Shown here one piece after another: positions 17,026-25,290 of a stretch of DNA of 36,963 nucleotides (positions within the stretch are counted from its first letter, which is position 1; every line of letters begins with the position of its first letter). The DNA is taken from positions 1 to 36,963 of the forward strand of contig JAQVDS010000025.1 of assembly GCA_028697715.1 (NCBI GenBank), in the 5' to 3' direction. The translations under genes and the position numbers were made by a program. Below the pieces are notes generated by a model, which had not been told where the DNA came from, did not search any database, and worked only from the letters and a program-made list of their open reading frames with translations. Origin of the DNA: Acidithiobacillus sp. GTDB lineage: Bacteria > Pseudomonadota > Gammaproteobacteria > Acidithiobacillales > Acidithiobacillaceae.

Positions 17026-17861
17026 CGATTCGACGAATGGCGGGTCTGCGGCCAAAGCAGTAGGATGGTGTTCAGCGCCGCCAGATTGGCACTTGGGCGC
17101 ACGGTAATCTGGGCAAAAGGACCGCCGTTTTTGCGTTCAACGGTTTCCACCACGCCCAATGGCAGACCTGGCGGGAAGCGGCCACCCAGTCCGGAAGTGA
17201 CCAGCTCCGTCCCCGGTACAAGCTTTGTGTCACGTGACTGAAAGGGAACGGACAATGCCTGCAGGTTCCCCTGCCCATCCACCAGTATTGGTTCATCACC
17301 TCCCAGAGGTTGCGCAGGAATGGAACTGGATAGATCCGATAGGAGACTGATTCTGGCGTTGTCGCAGCTGACGGTGACCACCTGCCCAATTACGCCGCCG
17401 GGTGCGAGGGCCGGCTGACCGACATAGACACCTTCCGCCGAGCCCGCATTGATGGTGATTTGTTGACTTCCGGCGAGCAGACTCTGCGCCTCGATCTGCG
17501 CCACCGTCACCCGGCCTGGCGCAGTGGGAAAACTATCCAGCAAAGCAAGAAGCTGGCGATTCTCCGCACGTAATACGGGGAGCGCAAGGTCCTGTATTTC
17601 CAAGGCATGCAGGCGTTGCCGAAGGTCCGCGTTTTCGCTCTGCAGTGCCGCCTGTCCCTGTAGGTACTGGCTACCAGCCAACCACGCATCACGCACCTGG
17701 CTATTGAGCCAGAGAATTGGGCGCGCCAGACTCAGACCGAATTGTTGCAGGTTGGGGTGTCCAACACTGTAAAAGCTCAGTGCTGCGCTGACTGCACCCA
17801 GCAGAACAAGGCGCAATAGCGAAGGAAGCGGACGACTCAACGACATGCCGGGCATTGGCAT
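17022..17861 (-). CDS. mreC: Rod-shape-determining protein MreC
   Basis: A 279-residue bitopic protein with one transmembrane helix near residues 14-32, a coiled coil (about 60-100, with leucine heptads in LQSENADLRQRLHALEIQDL) and a beta-barrel periplasmic domain. That domain includes GVYVGQPALAPGGVIGQV, LLSDLSSSIPAQ and GLGGRFPPGLPLGVVE, which are typical. It links MreB filaments to cell-wall synthases. The gap to mreB is seven bases, and its stop overlaps the mreD ATG. ATGs at 17861, 17855 and 17846 are all possible starts. Confidence 0.95.
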   Translation of the reverse strand: MPMPGMSLSRPLPSLLRLVLLGAVSAALSFYSVGHPNLQQFGLSLARPILWLNSQVRDAWLAGSQYLQGQAALQSENADLRQRLHALEIQDLALPVLRAENRQLLALLDSFPTAPGRVTVAQIEAQSLLAGSQQITINAGSAEGVYVGQPALAPGGVIGQVVTVSCDNARISLLSDLSSSIPAQPLGGDEPILVDGQGNLQALSVPFQSRDTKLVPGTELVTSGLGGRFPPGLPLGVVETVERKNGGPFAQITVRPSANLAALNTILLLWPQTRHSSNR

Positions 17862-17868
17862 CTACGCT

Positions 17869-18912
<1,044 letters not shown>

Positions 18913-18998
18913 TTAGTTGTGATCCTGCATGGGGGGTCCAGAAGCCGATGCTGTTAGCGGGCCGTGCGCCTGCGCAGCGGTCCAAGAAATGTTCGGCC

Positions 18999-19027
18999 AG
19001 TCTAGCAGAAGCCATGGCAAAGCCCAA
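18999..19027 (-). promoter_or_regulatory. Possible sigma70 promoter for mreB
   Basis: Reading the minus strand, TTGGGC (19027-19022) is separated by 17 bases from TAGACT (19004-18999). Each hexamer matches the consensus at only three or four positions, but the spacing is ideal and the site lies about 90 bases before mreB. The leader would be about 80 bases. Confidence 0.3.
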
Positions 19028-19065
19028 GAACCGGTAAGCGACTGAAACTGTGGTGATTTGGCTAC

Positions 19066-19090
19066 AAAAAAGCCGGCGCATATGGCCGGC
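19066..19090 (-). terminator. Intrinsic terminator of the sox operon
   Basis: On the minus strand, GCCGGC (19090-19085), a seven-base loop, then GCCGGC (19077-19072) is followed directly by six T residues (19071-19066). It starts about 28 bases after the soxB stop and insulates the sox operon from the co-directional mreB unit. Confidence 0.85.
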
Positions 19091-19118
19091 CGAGTCCGCT
19101 CGTTACCAGGTTGTCCTG

Positions 19119-20846
19119 TTACAATTTATAGGTTTTGGGAAAGGCGATGCCGCGATTGCTGCGCATATCGGCATTCAACACTGGCAGGTCCACCTTTTTC
19201 ACTTCCACATGCTTCTGACTCTGCAGCCAGCTGGCAAAGACCTCCCAGACCGGCTTGCCTTCCACCGGCTGCATGGCGGCCCAGCCGGCGACCTTGTACT
19301 TTTTGCTGGCACTGGCCAGTTTGCCACCAATACGCAAGTTGCTGATGCGATGATAGATCTTCTCGTCGGGGTTGAAGTCGTACTGAATGTTGCCAACGCG
19401 GATCATGTCACCGCCCTGCTGGTAGTACGGGTTGGGGTTGAAGATGTTGTCGGCTACCTGCTCCATGATGTTTTTGATCTGCTCGCCGGTATAGTTGTTG
19501 ACCGTGACCTGGGGGTAGGTGATAGCCGTCTGCCCCATGACATCTTCCATGGTGATGGTTTCCCCAGGCAGCTTGCAGTAGCCCCAGCGGAAACCGGGTG
19601 AGAACGAGGCCTCGCAATTCATTTCGGCGCGCAAGGCGTCGCAGAGGAGCTGATCGAAAGTGCCGTTGAAGTTGTCACGCCGATACAGCAGGCTGCCGGT
19701 GGTCGCCAAAGGCTGCTGCAATTTTTCTAGATACGGTTTGCGCACCCCGCCGATGTACTCGCTCATTGCGGCATCGGCGGGGATCAGGTTGGAGAACACC
19801 GGCAGATAATGGAAGCGCCAGCCATTGAGCTTGCCTTTGCCAACATCGAGATCGAAGCGGGCGAGGATCTTGCCGTTGGTGCTGGTATTGATGATCAAGG
19901 TCTGGTTCACCTGGAAAGGCTTGGGACCCATGATGTCGTGCGTATGCCCCCCGAGGATGATGTCGATCCCCCTGACCAAAGAGGCCATTTTTTTGTCCAC
20001 GTCAGCGCCATTGTGCGACAGGACGACGACCAGGTCAGCCTTTTTGTCACTGCGACACTCGTCTACCATCTTCTGCATGTGTTCGGTATGAATGCCAAAG
20101 CCCCAGTCAGGAATCATGTAGCCAGGGTTCGCAATGGGCGTGAACGGGAATGCCTGGCCAATCACGGCAATGCGACGACCACTGATTTCGTGGATCTGAT
20201 AGGGCTGAAAGACGGGCTCCTGCCAGGTGTTGCTGAACACGTTCTGCGCCAGGAACTTGGCCTTCAGCTTGTTTTTTACCAGATATTCGACTTGCTTCTG
20301 ACCATAGGTGAATTCCCAGTGGCCGACGAAGTCATCAACGCCGAGTAGATTCTGTGCGCCAACCATGTCCTCGCCCTTGGTCCAGAGTGCGGTTGCGGAC
20401 CCCTGCCAGGTATCTCCGCCATCGAGCAGCAGTGCGCGATTGCCGAGCTGTTCGCGATAGCGTTTTACCAGCGTAGCGATATGCGCGTAGCCACCAATTT
20501 TTCCGTAGTGCTTGGCGAGGGTATCGTAATCCAGGCAGGAATAGGCGTATTCATCGCGTCCGCTGTGGGCCAGGCCATAATAATCGAGCATCCACTTGCC
20601 ACAGAGGTGTGGGGTCTGATTCAGAACCGGGCCGACACCGATGTTCGTATCGGGTTCTCGCCACCAGACCGGCAGAAGCTGGGCATGCGAATCAGTCATA
20701 TGCAGCAGTGTGACATTACCGTAGGCGGGAATATCGTAGGGGTCCTTGTCGCTCCCCCAGGCGGCCTGGATGGCGCCGGGCGCAAAAAAGCCGCTTGCCC
20801 CGGCCACACCCAAAAGTTGCAAAAAATCTCTTCTACCCAATTGCAT
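19119..20846 (-). CDS. soxB: Thiosulfohydrolase SoxB
   Basis: A 575-residue periplasmic di-manganese enzyme that hydrolyses the sulfonate from SoxY-bound thiosulfate, releasing sulfate. A twin-arginine signal (GRRDFLQLLG, R5-R6) opens the protein. Metal-binding motifs of the 5'-nucleotidase superfamily are HMTDSHAQ (D52, H54), DGGDTWQG (D145), VGHWEFTYG, LSHNGAD (H278) and GGHTHD (H301, H303). VGHWEF in place of GNHEF is characteristic of SoxB. GGGGAGG lies before the ATG. It is the last gene of the operon, 26 bases after the DUF302 gene. Confidence 0.97.
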   Translation of the reverse strand: MQLGRRDFLQLLGVAGASGFFAPGAIQAAWGSDKDPYDIPAYGNVTLLHMTDSHAQLLPVWWREPDTNIGVGPVLNQTPHLCGKWMLDYYGLAHSGRDEYAYSCLDYDTLAKHYGKIGGYAHIATLVKRYREQLGNRALLLDGGDTWQGSATALWTKGEDMVGAQNLLGVDDFVGHWEFTYGQKQVEYLVKNKLKAKFLAQNVFSNTWQEPVFQPYQIHEISGRRIAVIGQAFPFTPIANPGYMIPDWGFGIHTEHMQKMVDECRSDKKADLVVVLSHNGADVDKKMASLVRGIDIILGGHTHDIMGPKPFQVNQTLIINTSTNGKILARFDLDVGKGKLNGWRFHYLPVFSNLIPADAAMSEYIGGVRKPYLEKLQQPLATTGSLLYRRDNFNGTFDQLLCDALRAEMNCEASFSPGFRWGYCKLPGETITMEDVMGQTAITYPQVTVNNYTGEQIKNIMEQVADNIFNPNPYYQQGGDMIRVGNIQYDFNPDEKIYHRISNLRIGGKLASASKKYKVAGWAAMQPVEGKPVWEVFASWLQSQKHVEVKKVDLPVLNADMRSNRGIAFPKTYKL

Positions 20847-20872
20847 GACAGTAATACCTCCCCAATTCTTGT

Positions 20873-21403
20873 TTATAGTCCGCCGGATTTGGCCTGCTTC
20901 ATTACGGTGATGATCTGTTTATCGAGTTCCTTGGCCACTTTTTCCGCTTCGGCATTTTTTGGAAAATAGCGCAGCGCGTAGGTGGGCAAATAGGTCATGA
21001 GTTTCAATTGACCATGGCTTTCATACATGACGATCTTGCACGGGGCGAAAGCGCCAAACTCCGGAGTGCTCTGTAAAATCTTCGCACCTAGTACGAGATT
21101 GCACACTTCATAAATCACGTAGGGTGTATTGCTTTTGATGCCGCGCTGCTGCAAACCCTGCTGCACATCCAGCGTGCCGACGACATTCATGTTTTCCGCC
21201 TCGGCACCGCTGTTGATACCGAGTTTGATCTGGGCGGGCGTCACCCCTCGGTCTACAGCTACAACATACAACGGCGAATCCGTATTGATTTTGGGCATGC
21301 CGGAAACCGGCGCCGCAACGAGTGCAGCGTGGGCGATACAGGCGAAGCCAGCGCTGGCCAAGGTAACGCTGAGTCTTGCCGCAAGGGGTGCGATACGAAA
21401 CAT
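20873..21403 (-). CDS. Exported DUF302-like protein of the sox operon
   Basis: A 176-residue protein with a cleavable signal (residues about 1-26, ending SAGFACIAHA) and a DUF302-like domain: a central YVIYEVCNLVLGAKILQ and then FAPCKIVMYESHGQLKLMTYLPT. Two cysteines (in YEVCN and FAPCK) could form a disulfide or bind a ligand. The start at 21403 has GAGGAG upstream; an extension to 21475 is rejected. An uncharacterised gene at this position, between soxA and soxB, is familiar from Acidithiobacillus sox clusters. Its function is unknown. Inferred options are a chaperone or ligand-binding accessory in the periplasm. Confidence 0.85.
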   Translation of the reverse strand: MFRIAPLAARLSVTLASAGFACIAHAALVAAPVSGMPKINTDSPLYVVAVDRGVTPAQIKLGINSGAEAENMNVVGTLDVQQGLQQRGIKSNTPYVIYEVCNLVLGAKILQSTPEFGAFAPCKIVMYESHGQLKLMTYLPTYALRYFPKNAEAEKVAKELDKQIITVMKQAKSGGL

Positions 21404-21452
21404 GGAGGACTCCTCTGGTACGACAGTTTGGATCAGTAGAAAGCTCGTCGCC

Positions 21453-22316
21453 TTACGGCCGGTAGCCGGGAACATTCATCTTGATGCCATTGCTGAGATA
21501 ACTCATGAAATATTCCAGATTGCGATAGTCGACGCTCTCCAATTTTTCGGGTTGCGCACCCACCTGCTTATCGCAGCCTTCCATACGTTTTTGTAGGGTA
21601 TTTACCGTCGACCAAGCCGCCCGATAGGTGGGAAAATGGGCACTCTGCCCAACGACGGGTGAGATGATCTGGTCGCGCAGATATTTTCCGGCATAGGCAA
21701 CATGGCAGGACGCACAGGAAAAATTGAGTTGCCCGCGCTTCATAAAGAAGTAGGCCTTGCCCTCTTCAAATGCCTTCACCGCGCCCGGCCCTTTCACCTG
21801 CACATCGACCGGCACACCGTTGGACAGCGACCCAAGATAGGTCTGCAGCGCGATCATGTCCTGACTGCCGTATGGCAGCGGCGCCTCGCCGTTGGCTTTG
21901 CGACAGGCATTGATGCTCATACCAATGGTAACGACTTGCTGTGTCTTGTTATCAAACGTTGGGTAATGTGCCGCCACCCCTTTGCCGCCATCGGGATAGC
22001 AACTGGCGTAGGTTTTTCCATTTTTGAACTTGCTATCCCAGAGCTTCTGCCCTTCGGAGAGAGTCAAATCTCCTGGGTTGAACTGCATGGCCTCCTGATA
22101 TTGCGCGTAGAGCTGGGGATTGAAGGCATAGGCACCCAGTGCGTATTTCTCCAACGGCATATCGGGGAATTGCTGTTTGAAATATTCATGAAATTGTTGC
22201 AGGGTTTGTTCTGGTCCCACCTTGGTGTTTCCTAGATCCCACCAATTCACCGCATTGGCTGCGATGCTGTTAGCGGCAAGCGCCACGACAGCAACGGGTA
22301 CGAGCCATTTTTTCAT
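21453..22316 (-). CDS. soxA: Sox c-type cytochrome subunit SoxA
   Basis: A 287-residue periplasmic cytochrome that, with SoxX, joins thiosulfate oxidatively to the SoxY cysteine. Signal peptide is at 1-22. The single heme motif is CASCH (201-205). The cysteine ligand that carries persulfide in the family is C248 in KRMEGCDKQ, after the FPTYRAAWSTV motif. The N-terminal domain has lost its heme site: C106 and C138 remain and could form a disulfide, so this is a mono-heme SoxA. GGGAGG precedes the ATG. A strong hairpin separates it from soxZ. Confidence 0.96.
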   Translation of the reverse strand: MKKWLVPVAVVALAANSIAANAVNWWDLGNTKVGPEQTLQQFHEYFKQQFPDMPLEKYALGAYAFNPQLYAQYQEAMQFNPGDLTLSEGQKLWDSKFKNGKTYASCYPDGGKGVAAHYPTFDNKTQQVVTIGMSINACRKANGEAPLPYGSQDMIALQTYLGSLSNGVPVDVQVKGPGAVKAFEEGKAYFFMKRGQLNFSCASCHVAYAGKYLRDQIISPVVGQSAHFPTYRAAWSTVNTLQKRMEGCDKQVGAQPEKLESVDYRNLEYFMSYLSNGIKMNVPGYRP

Positions 22317-22346
22317 TGCGATTTCCCTCCCTTTTTATGGAAATCG

Positions 22347-22369
22347 GCGCAGTGCGTTATGCACTGCGC
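22347..22369 (-). repeat. Perfect 9-bp inverted repeat between soxZ and soxA
   Basis: GCGCAGTGC (22347-22355), a five-base loop, and GCACTGCGC (22361-22369) form a perfect hairpin in the soxZ-soxA gap. In the sox transcript it falls between the soxZ stop and the soxA ribosome site. There is no T-run after it on the minus strand, so it is not a standard terminator. It may set transcript stability or subunit ratio. Confidence 0.8.
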
Positions 22370-22381
22370 TGTAGAGTACTG

Positions 22382-22717
22382 CTAACTCACGGTAATTTTG
22401 GAGTCTGCACTCCAGCTACCATTGGTATTGTCTTTCCAGATCATTTTTAAGGTACCACTTTCTTCCGCACGCATTTTGAACGCCAGATAGGGGTTGGCGC
22501 TGACCGCAGTACTCCAGTCGACATCCAACAGCGGTTTGTCGTTGAAGGTGATCGTTACCGTCTGAATGAAATGTGCTGGGATCAATTTGCCCGTTTTTTT
22601 GTCTTTCTGGAGACCAGTAGTCATCGGGTTCATGATCAGGGAGCGAATCTCCACGATCTCTCCCTTTTTCGCGCTACCGGGCATGCGGATCATCGGGTTG
22701 CCAAGTGCTTCTGCCAT
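22382..22717 (-). CDS. soxZ: Sulfur carrier complex subunit SoxZ
   Basis: A 111-residue immunoglobulin-like protein that pairs with SoxY. Typical segments are GEIVEIRSLIMNPMTTGLQ, PAHFIQTVTITFNDKPLLDVDWSTAVSANPYLAF and LKMIWKDNTNGSWS. It has no signal peptide, as usual for SoxZ, which is exported with SoxY by the twin-arginine route. AAGGAG lies nine bases before the ATG. It follows soxY with a 32-base gap. Confidence 0.97.
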   Translation of the reverse strand: MAEALGNPMIRMPGSAKKGEIVEIRSLIMNPMTTGLQKDKKTGKLIPAHFIQTVTITFNDKPLLDVDWSTAVSANPYLAFKMRAEESGTLKMIWKDNTNGSWSADSKITVS

Positions 22718-22749
22718 GGTATGTTGCTCCTTACGAAAATCGAAAAAAA

Positions 22750-23259
22750 TCAGCCGCCGCAGCCGCCAATGGTGACCTTGACTTCACGGGGTGCCGAGGC
22801 CATCAGTTCCCCTTTGTTGGTTTTGGCGACGACCCGAACATTGTCGGTTTTCGCCATTTTGATGCGTTCCTGAATGTAGGCCTTACCACTGGCTGGAGTG
22901 AAGGTGAACTGGCTGGCCAGAGGGGTAGGATTATGATCGACGAAGAGCCAGACTGTGCTGATGTAGTCATCCGCCGTCATGGGAGAGTCGACTTCGATCG
23001 TGACCGGCACAGCGCCGCCGTTTTCGGCGATCGTTGGGGCCTTGAGCGAAACCTTGGACGAAACGGGTACGTTGGTCTTGCCGACCGAGTCGCTCATGGC
23101 CTCATCAAGCACCTTGGCGTCGAAGGCCTTGACTGGCCAGCCTGCGACGTTTTCGGCGAAGGCGTTGCCTGCTCGCAAAAGGCCGGTACTAGCGACGGCA
23201 GCTACGGCAGCGGCGGTGACGCCGGTACCGAGGAATTGTCTACGTTGCATTTGCTTCAT
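22750..23259 (-). CDS. soxY: Sulfur carrier protein SoxY
   Basis: A 169-residue protein whose C-terminal IGGCGG carries the cysteine to which all Sox intermediates are bound. The twin-arginine leader is MQRRQFLGTG. The immunoglobulin-like body includes VPVTIEVDSPMTADDYI and IKMAKTDNVRVVAKT. The start at 23259 is preceded by GAGGAG seven bases away; an ATG at 23274 is less well placed. It lies directly downstream of soxX. The SoxYZ pair presents the substrate to SoxXA and SoxB. Confidence 0.97.
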   Translation of the reverse strand: MKQMQRRQFLGTGVTAAAVAAVASTGLLRAGNAFAENVAGWPVKAFDAKVLDEAMSDSVGKTNVPVSSKVSLKAPTIAENGGAVPVTIEVDSPMTADDYISTVWLFVDHNPTPLASQFTFTPASGKAYIQERIKMAKTDNVRVVAKTNKGELMASAPREVKVTIGGCGG

Positions 23260-23282
23260 ATATATACTCCTCAACGGATGAT

Positions 23283-23666
23283 TTATTTCAACGACCAGAG
23301 ATAGTCAGCAACTTGTTCCAGTTCTTGGTGAGTCAGAACCTTGTTTTTTCCAAACTCCGGCATGTTTGCGTAGGGAAAAAGTTTTTCCGGATCAGACAGA
23401 AAGGCGACCAATTTTTCCTTGCTCTGAAACATTTGTTGAAAGGTTACGCCTTTCATCGGTAGGGCCGGGCCTACATTACCTGCTTGCGTGCCGCCGGGAA
23501 GGGCGTGACAGGCCAGGCAGTTTCCCTTGGCGCGGTCAAAAGCCAAGGCGCGACCAGCTTCAATGTTATTGACCGCTGGGGCAGCGCTGGCAGCCGTAGC
23601 GACCAACAATAGGGCGCCAGCCAATCCAGTCAGAATCCCCGCGCGTGTGCGTCTGTGAGCGTTCAT
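23283..23666 (-). CDS. soxX: Sox c-type cytochrome subunit SoxX
   Basis: A 127-residue periplasmic mono-heme cytochrome. Signal peptide is at about 1-28 (ending ATAASA). The heme motif is CLACH (50-54) and the distal methionine M102 lies in YANMPEFG. SoxX accepts the electrons released when SoxA joins thiosulfate to SoxY. The start at 23666 has AGGAG upstream; an extension to 23789 would run across the sigma54 promoter and is rejected. It is the first gene of soxXYZA-DUF302-soxB. Confidence 0.95.
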   Translation of the reverse strand: MNAHRRTRAGILTGLAGALLLVATAASAAPAVNNIEAGRALAFDRAKGNCLACHALPGGTQAGNVGPALPMKGVTFQQMFQSKEKLVAFLSDPEKLFPYANMPEFGKNKVLTHQELEQVADYLWSLK

Positions 23667-23716
23667 GATGACTCCTGTGGTGCTGCCCGGTTCCTTGCCC
23701 GGTGCGCCATTATTTA

Positions 23717-23731
23717 GCAGATGTCGTGCCA
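23717..23731 (-). promoter_or_regulatory. Sigma54 (-24/-12) promoter of the sox operon
   Basis: The minus strand reads TGGCACGACATCTGC. The invariant GG (-24) and GC (-12) are exactly ten bases apart, and TGGCACG matches the consensus in full. Only the first T of TTGC is C. The predicted start is near 23705, giving a leader of about 39 bases before soxX. The sigma54 activator gene lies immediately upstream. Confidence 0.85.
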
Positions 23732-23865
23732 GGTCTGGCGGGGGGCGTTGGCTCCGGATGGACGAGGCGCGGGAAACCCTGTTACACATCGGAAAATCAG
23801 TTTGTTATCCTGCAATTCCTTGCCGGAGCCATGGCCTGATAGCGGGGCAGTTCGCAGGCGCAAAC

Positions 23866-23891
23866 AAAAAGCCCCGGACCAGCGCCGGGGC
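23866..23891 (-). terminator. Intrinsic terminator after tspR
   Basis: On the minus strand, GCCCCGG (23891-23885), a seven-base loop and CCGGGGC (23877-23871) are followed by TTTTT (23870-23866). It separates the tspR transcript from the sox promoter. Confidence 0.85.
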
Positions 23892-23895
23892 TTCA

Positions 23896-23913
23896 CTGTG
23901 CCGAAAGGCACAG
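23896..23913 (-). repeat. Second hairpin directly after the tspR stop
   Basis: CTGTGCC (23896-23902) and GGCACAG (23907-23913) form a perfect 7-bp stem with a four-base loop, starting two bases after the tspR stop and just ahead of the T-tailed terminator. It probably protects the 3' end or helps termination. Confidence 0.65.
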
Positions 23914-23914
23914 A

Positions 23915-25282
23915 CTAGTCTCTATCCAATCCCTCTTCCTCGTCCGCCTGGTCGGCCAGTAACCCCATATTCTTCATCTTGGTGCGCAACTGTTTCCGGC
24001 TGATGCCCAGCAGCACGGCTGCCTGGCTTTGGTTGAAACGGGTCTTTTCCAGGGCGCTGAGCACCGTTTGCCGCTCGATGGCGGGCAGATCAAAGGGGCT
24101 GGACGGATTCCCCTCACTGTTAGCTTCCTGCTCGCGGATTTCCGCTGGTAGATCACGCCGACCAATGCTGTTTTGCCGGGTGAGCACCACACAGCGTTCT
24201 AGAAGATTCTCCAATTGCCGGATGTTGCCCGGCCAGGAGTAACTTTCTAGGGCAGCGAGGGCATCGCTGTCGATTTCTATGCGTGAGCGGCCGATCTCGT
24301 GACAGATTTTTTCGAGAAAATGGCTGACCAACGGGGCAATATCGGCGCGGCGTTCCCGCAGCGGAGGGATATGCAGTGGGATAACATTTAAGCGATAGTA
24401 CAGGTCTTCCCGGAAATGTCCTTCCTGAATGGCCTGTTTTAGATCGACGTGGGTGGCGGCGACAATCCGCGCTTGCAAGCGGATCGGCTGGTGGGTACCC
24501 AGGCGCGTGAATTCCCGTTCTTGCAGGGCGCGCAAGAGCTTGACCTGCATCGGTAAAGGCATGTCGCCAACTTCGTCGAGGAACAGTGTGCCGCCGGCTG
24601 CAATTTCCAGCTTTCCGGCTTGACTGCGCACCGCGCCGGTAAAGGCGCCACGTTCGTAGCCAAAAATTTCGCTTTCCACCAACTCCAGAGGAATGGCGCC
24701 GCAGTTGAAGGCAACGAAGGGTTCGCCAGCACGCGGAGAGGCCTCGTGTAAGGCACGGGCCACCAGTTCCTTGCCCGTGCCGGATTCGCCACTGATTAGG
24801 ACATTGGAAGGTGCCGGAGCAACCAGATCTATGGTTTCGAGAAGTTGGGCGATCGCCCGACTTACCCCGATCAGACCATGCCGTTTCGGGGCTTGTCGCA
24901 GAGGCGGGACGCTCCGGCCACCGCGTTCGAGGATTTGCCGAATCAGCGCCAGTAGTTCGCCCTCGTCCACGGGTTTCGTCAGGTAGTGCTCCGCCCCTTC
25001 CTTGATCGCCTCCACTGCTTGTTCGATCTCGCCATAGGCTGTGCTGACAATGATCGGAATCGAGGGATACAGGGCCTTCACCCGACGCAGAAGTTCCATG
25101 CCAGACATCCCCGGCAAGCGCTGATCCGTAAGGATCAGTGTGGGACTTTGTTGCTGTAGGAGTTCGAGGGCCTCCTCTCCTGACTCTGCCTCGAGCACTA
25201 CAAAGCCCTCAGCGCCCAAGATGGCGGCGAGGACGCGGCGCAGATTGCGCTCATCCTCCACGATCAGAATTTGGGTATCCAT
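23915..25282 (-). CDS. tspR: Sigma54-dependent response regulator (TspR type)
   Basis: A 455-residue NtrC-family activator. The receiver domain (1-120) has the phospho-acceptor D53 (LILTDQRLPGMSG) and the TKPVDEGE lysine. The AAA+ domain (about 140-375) has Walker A GESGTGKE, the sigma54-contacting GAFTGA loop and Walker B GGTLFLDEVGDMP. The C-terminus is a Fis-type helix-turn-helix (FNQSQAAVLLGISRKQLRTK). It lies eight bases after the kinase gene and directly upstream of the sigma54 promoter of sox. An equivalent pair, TspS-TspR, was reported to control sox in A. caldus. The symbol is given by that context. Confidence 0.9.
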   Translation of the reverse strand: MDTQILIVEDERNLRRVLAAILGAEGFVVLEAESGEEALELLQQQSPTLILTDQRLPGMSGMELLRRVKALYPSIPIIVSTAYGEIEQAVEAIKEGAEHYLTKPVDEGELLALIRQILERGGRSVPPLRQAPKRHGLIGVSRAIAQLLETIDLVAPAPSNVLISGESGTGKELVARALHEASPRAGEPFVAFNCGAIPLELVESEIFGYERGAFTGAVRSQAGKLEIAAGGTLFLDEVGDMPLPMQVKLLRALQEREFTRLGTHQPIRLQARIVAATHVDLKQAIQEGHFREDLYYRLNVIPLHIPPLRERRADIAPLVSHFLEKICHEIGRSRIEIDSDALAALESYSWPGNIRQLENLLERCVVLTRQNSIGRRDLPAEIREQEANSEGNPSSPFDLPAIERQTVLSALEKTRFNQSQAAVLLGISRKQLRTKMKNMGLLADQADEEEGLDRD

Positions 25283-25290
25283 ACTGCTCC

